Shown here: one piece after another, positions 60,018 to 64,000 of the stretch | Numbering within the stretch: position 1 is the first letter of the stretch | Layout: each line of letters begins with the position of its first letter | DNA from: Strongylocentrotus purpuratus | Taxonomy: Eukaryota > Echinodermata > Echinoidea > Camarodonta > Strongylocentrotidae | DNA length: 64,000 nt | Assembly (NCBI RefSeq): GCF_000002235.5 | Contig: NW_022145596.1 | Location: forward strand, 30,905,140 to 30,969,139 | Direction: 5' to 3' | The notes under the pieces: model-generated | What the model was told of the DNA's origin: nothing | Seen by the model: only the letters and a program-made list of their open reading frames with translations | Databases searched by the model: none | Translations under genes and position numbers: made by a program

Positions 60018-62216
60018 CACACGACATACCCTCCCCATTTCACTCTGTTTCTTTTTCAAAAGATGAAAATGACAATGAAGGAGAACATAATATATGAGTC
60101 AATAAGTTAATTATCGCCGCGAAAGAATTTTTCACAAGATATTGATCATGTTGGTAGTCGATATGTCTTCAAGATGGTGTTCCCCGGGGAACGATTTTAA
60201 TGATGACCATCGCTTCTGAAGGGCGTTCGTTCATCGCGCTTCTGAGGCGCCATCAAAATACGTAACGACTACGAGTTAAGAAGGAGATACTTGGTGATTA
60301 CCTACAGATGATCTGAAAAATCCCTGCCCGATGCTTATGGTCATGATGGGATAATAAAACTTATTTTTAATGTCCAGCATGGCCATGCCAAAACTACATG
60401 CCTGGAATGACTAAGGGTCGGTCCGATGGTATAAAGTCTAATGATGGTGGAGTATACAGCATTGGGCAGAGACTGTATCCCCCCCCCCCCGCCCCCCCCC
60501 CCCCCCCATTCGCAGACACACACATAAGATCTGTAAATAGCTGATCATAATTATTCGTAGTCGCACTGGGTACCGTAATTTGCAAGGAAACTGCTTTTTT
60601 TTAATATAGGGGAATAAAAGCCCCCCCCCCCCCCCCTCCCCCGCCCAGACAGCTGCCTATATAAGATACAGTTCGCCCTCTTTTCGTAGATTTCTGCATA
60701 CGCCCCTGTATTATGAGGCTCTTCTTTACTTGCCAAAATTAGTGCCAATCAGGAACTGATATTTGAGAAAAAGAAAAAGTGAATTCTATACCATACAAGC
60801 TATTGGAAGGGAAAACCTGTTGCTCCTATAACTGTACGTTCTGAAAATCACGGTAGATTCCGCCTTAGGTGAAAAACAGGAGACAGAGAAACAGACTTTG
60901 ATCAAAGTCAGTCGTCGTTTCACTGCATATTATTATGCAATCCGCAAGCATTGATCGTAGAATCCTACGGTCGACCACAGATCAATTCCCGTTATAAACG
61001 TTAAAACCCTGATACACCGAACACAATAGAATCGCGTCATCAAAGATTCTATGTTGATGCCGAAAACTTTCTCTTGAACGCAAGAGAGAGAAAGGCAAAT
61101 CGTACAAAGAAGAGAAAAAGAAAGAAGGGTAAGAAGATAAAGATGGGTAGGGCGAGACGATACTATTCGTGACCTATATAATCCTAACTCTGTGATTGTC
61201 ATCGGGGAGCTATTGTCATTTTTCTTTTTTTTCATTTGCATTTGGTATTCATCTGTCATTGGTTTTTCTCTTCTCTTATTTCATGGTATTTTAAAGTTAC
61301 TATAGATTTACAGCCACACACGTTGCAATGGATTTAACCTTTGTGAATATTTTGTATTTCTTGGTACAGACATCACCTTGTTAGATAGTGATTGGAACTA
61401 ATTACTTCAAGTGAAACTGTGAAAGGAAAATTACAGCCATGGCCATGAAGGTCATGAACTGTCATGTCTACGACACGAAATATGGTCACGAAATGTCATA
61501 TTTTCGACATGACATTTCTATACAGAAATTCGGGGTTCTAGGTATTATAACCTCGGAATTTGATTAAGATATTAGGAATTGGACAGCAATTTGGAGATGC
61601 CTAACAAGACCGACATTATAATACTAGACCGAATTGTGCATTCACGTAATATCGGTAGGTTTGGGGTCGGTCTGGCGTTGTGACTGATTTTTACGATTCG
61701 TTTAGGGAACTTCTTATTTCTTGATATCACTCTATGTCGACTTAAATCACCCCCCCCCCCCCTCTACCATACAACGTTTTCACAAGAATTATGAGATTGT
61801 CTTTTATACTTAACATAATTATGGTGGTTAATACTAGAGAAGTCTATGGTAAATTTCAACATTCATTATCTCTTGTCATGTGAAATTAGATACAATTCCT
61901 TATGTATACGTTATAATCAATAAGAATAAGTTTTTACATTTTTTTAAAGGAAGAAGAACAAATATATGAAGGCACCCCGACTCCTTACGATAAAATTAAG
62001 ACGCCCCCCCCCCCCCCCCCCCACTCTTCAAAAAAAAAAGAATTGGCGATAAACAATGAACATGATCCCTTGAATATGAAAACTCGAATGCCATTCTACT
62101 TCAATAATCGTGACTTTCGTCGAGGAAGAAGTGTCTTCATTCTGCTAATGTGCTATCATCTTCTTTTCTAAACGTGAAAATCGATGAATTTATAGACGAT
62201 CGGAATGACTGGAATG
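59357..62216. other. non-coding stretch
   Basis: Poly-C followed by (CT)n at 59,958-60,013, interrupted poly-C near 60,480-60,506 and 60,621-60,645, and poly-C near 61,750 and 62,003. The minus-strand frame at 60,933-61,259 contains a hydrophobic segment but matches nothing I recognise. No gene supported. Confidence 0.5.
59958..60013. repeat. poly-C plus CT microsatellite
   Basis: About 14 C followed by about 20 CT dinucleotides. Confidence 0.95.
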
Positions 62217-62604
62217 TTAAAGATAAACTTTAGTACTGGTAATGCGATTGCATTGTGAAAGAAAAGGTGTGGAAAGGATCAGAAACAGTTGATCATGTAG
62301 CATGTAAGTATTGGTGTGCACTGCAAGGTTCTGGAGTCATCAAAATCATAATAAATTTGACCGAGTCTTGGTAAAGTAACAAGCACTCACATAGAAAGCT
62401 ATTATGGGACAACACACATGGTGTCGGGGCTAGTAGTAGTACTACCTTGATTTCCTTGTCTTTCTATGCTCATTACTCAGCCAGTATACATTTTCTTCCA
62501 AAATTGTTTGGCACATGTCATTTATTTGTAATCTTGAACATTCAGTGTAAGTTTCGTTTGATTCTGTGTTGTTGTTTTTTACCAGTACTGGAGTTTATCT
62601 TTAA
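62217..62604 (+). mobile_element. TTAA-type MITE family, recent copy B
   Basis: Same ends and interior as 32,405-32,797 and in the same orientation. Differences are few: an extra AGTAGT in GCTAGTAGTAGTACTACC, a missing TA near the middle, single substitutions, and a different T-rich run before the right arm. TTAA lies at both ends (62,217-62,220 and 62,601-62,604). Confidence 0.88.
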
Positions 62605-64000
62605 ACATCTTTCATGGAATTTCTCAAGGTATTTCCCAAGACTTGACCTCCAGAATGGTTAGAATGAGATGATGGGTCAACTTTCTCGGAAAGTTGGAAA
62701 TGAAAGTGATGGCGATTTAAAGTTTGGTGGTAACGGTAAAGACTGAACACAGACCGAATTATTATGAACAAAATGATAAACATACTGAGATCTCTTCAAT
62801 TTTGTCAACATCAAAATGCTGCCGTTTATGATCAAAGGTTGATACAGACCCTACAACATGTACACGTAAACATACTAAGCTCTAAGGTGAGTGTATCTGA
62901 AAAGAGACCGTTTAACAAAAGAGATTATACCTTGGAAGAAACTCATTCAAGCATGACCGTAAAGCGGGTCGAGACCACTTGGTAATCAATCCTATTATCG
63001 ATCGCCCGGTTGGGGAATTCGAATAACATCAGATCAATCGCTAATTTACTTCATAGAATATTAGAAGGCCGGCAGACTAGAAAATGGACCGTGATTAAAA
63101 CAGTCAAATCCTTTCGGAGATTACTTTTGGAATAAGAAACCTTGTAATTTCTTTTCATGACGGTGTTGACTAGTCTGCTAACTGTTATCGTCAATGGCAA
63201 ATGGCAATGACGTATATTCTTATACTTGATAGAGTGAATTAAGAAGATAGACCGATCTACTTTTTGAGAATTTCTCCGACATGTTGCACGAAGAGCTTCA
63301 TTCTTTCTGTTTGTCTCCCTTTTTTTCCTTCTTTTGAATGACTTTACGATACATCTGTTAGTCATCCTGGCAAAGGGATTAAAACTTAAATAATTATTGC
63401 TGCCATTAGTACAAAAAAGCAATGCTGGCAGGAAAACGAGGTGATGAAAAACCATAAACACAAAACTGCCTGTATAACATTCTAACTATTTAAGTAAAAG
63501 ATGGCAAGATCATTATGCATGGGTTCGCTTATTTTGAAATAGAATCGTGATCGCTGAAAGGCAGATCAACATACCACCCTTAGAAAACCACGAAGAAAAA
63601 AATCATAGAACATACTCCTCAAATTAAGTACTCAATTAATAATATAATCTAGAAGAAATCCATAGTTAATCCTTGATCGAAAGTAGAAAGAAGAGATGGA
63701 ATTATGCCATGTTCTGATTTGTGTCTAGTATGTGAAGTGGAGAAGAAAGTTGATTTGCATTGATGTCGGTCTCTTTGAGATGGAGTGGAGTCGGCAGAGA
63801 GAAAGGCAGGAATTCCCAGGAGACATCGGAACAAGAATAACTGCTCCATGTCGCCTAAACTTGACGTATACGGAGAGAGAGAAAAAATGTTCAAAAATGG
63901 AGGGAAATGTTCAGAATAGGTCACATGCATGCCTGAGCGGAACATGGCGGAACACCGCATTTGTCATGGCTGTGTGTGATTTTTTTTAAACAGCGGTGTA
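62605..64000. other. non-coding stretch to window end
   Basis: No gene supported. Frames at 63,051-63,461 (minus) and 63,732-63,989 (plus) have no recognisable domains. Confidence 0.5.

Noticed and set aside
60933-61259. 108-codon minus-strand frame with a hydrophobic segment
   Set aside because: No family match, no splice or promoter signals, Lys/Ser runs typical of AT-rich chance frames.

Overview
The window looks like gene-poor, repeat-rich animal DNA, most likely from an echinoderm and probably a sea urchin. That assignment rests on the one host protein (a full-length ANKRD50 orthologue), on a window-wide excess of TACATGTA and TAGGCCTA words, on tRNA-derived SINE copies with a GCGCTATA...ATTATT tail, and on many short non-autonomous DNA transposons. 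It is an inference from sequence style, not a database match.

Layout. Positions 1 to about 3,060 hold the 5' part of a Ty3/gypsy retrotransposon on the minus strand (probable LTR, tRNA-Trp primer site, gag, start of protease, cut by the window edge); a CHCC gag knuckle and the tRNA-Trp primer together point to the CsRn1 clade. From 3.2 to 4.3 kb lies a roughly 560-bp tandem duplication, followed by a SINE and a truncated MITE. From 5 to 41 kb I see no confident host gene, only AT-rich DNA studded with mobile elements: a nested TAA-flanked MITE (7.2 kb), a pair of TCTCGAGAT foldback MITEs (15.0 and 34.1 kb), a TTA-flanked MITE inserted in a 91-bp minisatellite (17.5 kb), a 2-kb giant palindrome (25.5 to 27.5 kb), an 86-bp-arm inverted repeat (30.9 kb), and a GC-rich TAA-flanked element with near-perfect hairpins (35.3 kb). 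One possible isolated exon sits at 11.7 to 12.0 kb on the minus strand.

The only secure gene is ANKRD50 (minus strand, 46,762 to 41,990), encoded in a single large exon of 1,590 codons. A good splice acceptor lies 145 bases before its ATG and a consensus splice donor lies two bases after its stop, so the transcript probably has non-coding exons on both sides. From 47 to 64 kb there are two tandem arrays, more SINE and MITE copies, many poly-C tracts, and a weak candidate for an upstream first exon or promoter near 52.4 kb.

No multi-gene system is visible. The parts most worth a second look are the giant foldback element, the long-hairpin loci, the SINE and MITE families seen in several copies here, and the UTR architecture and PDZ-ligand tail of ANKRD50.
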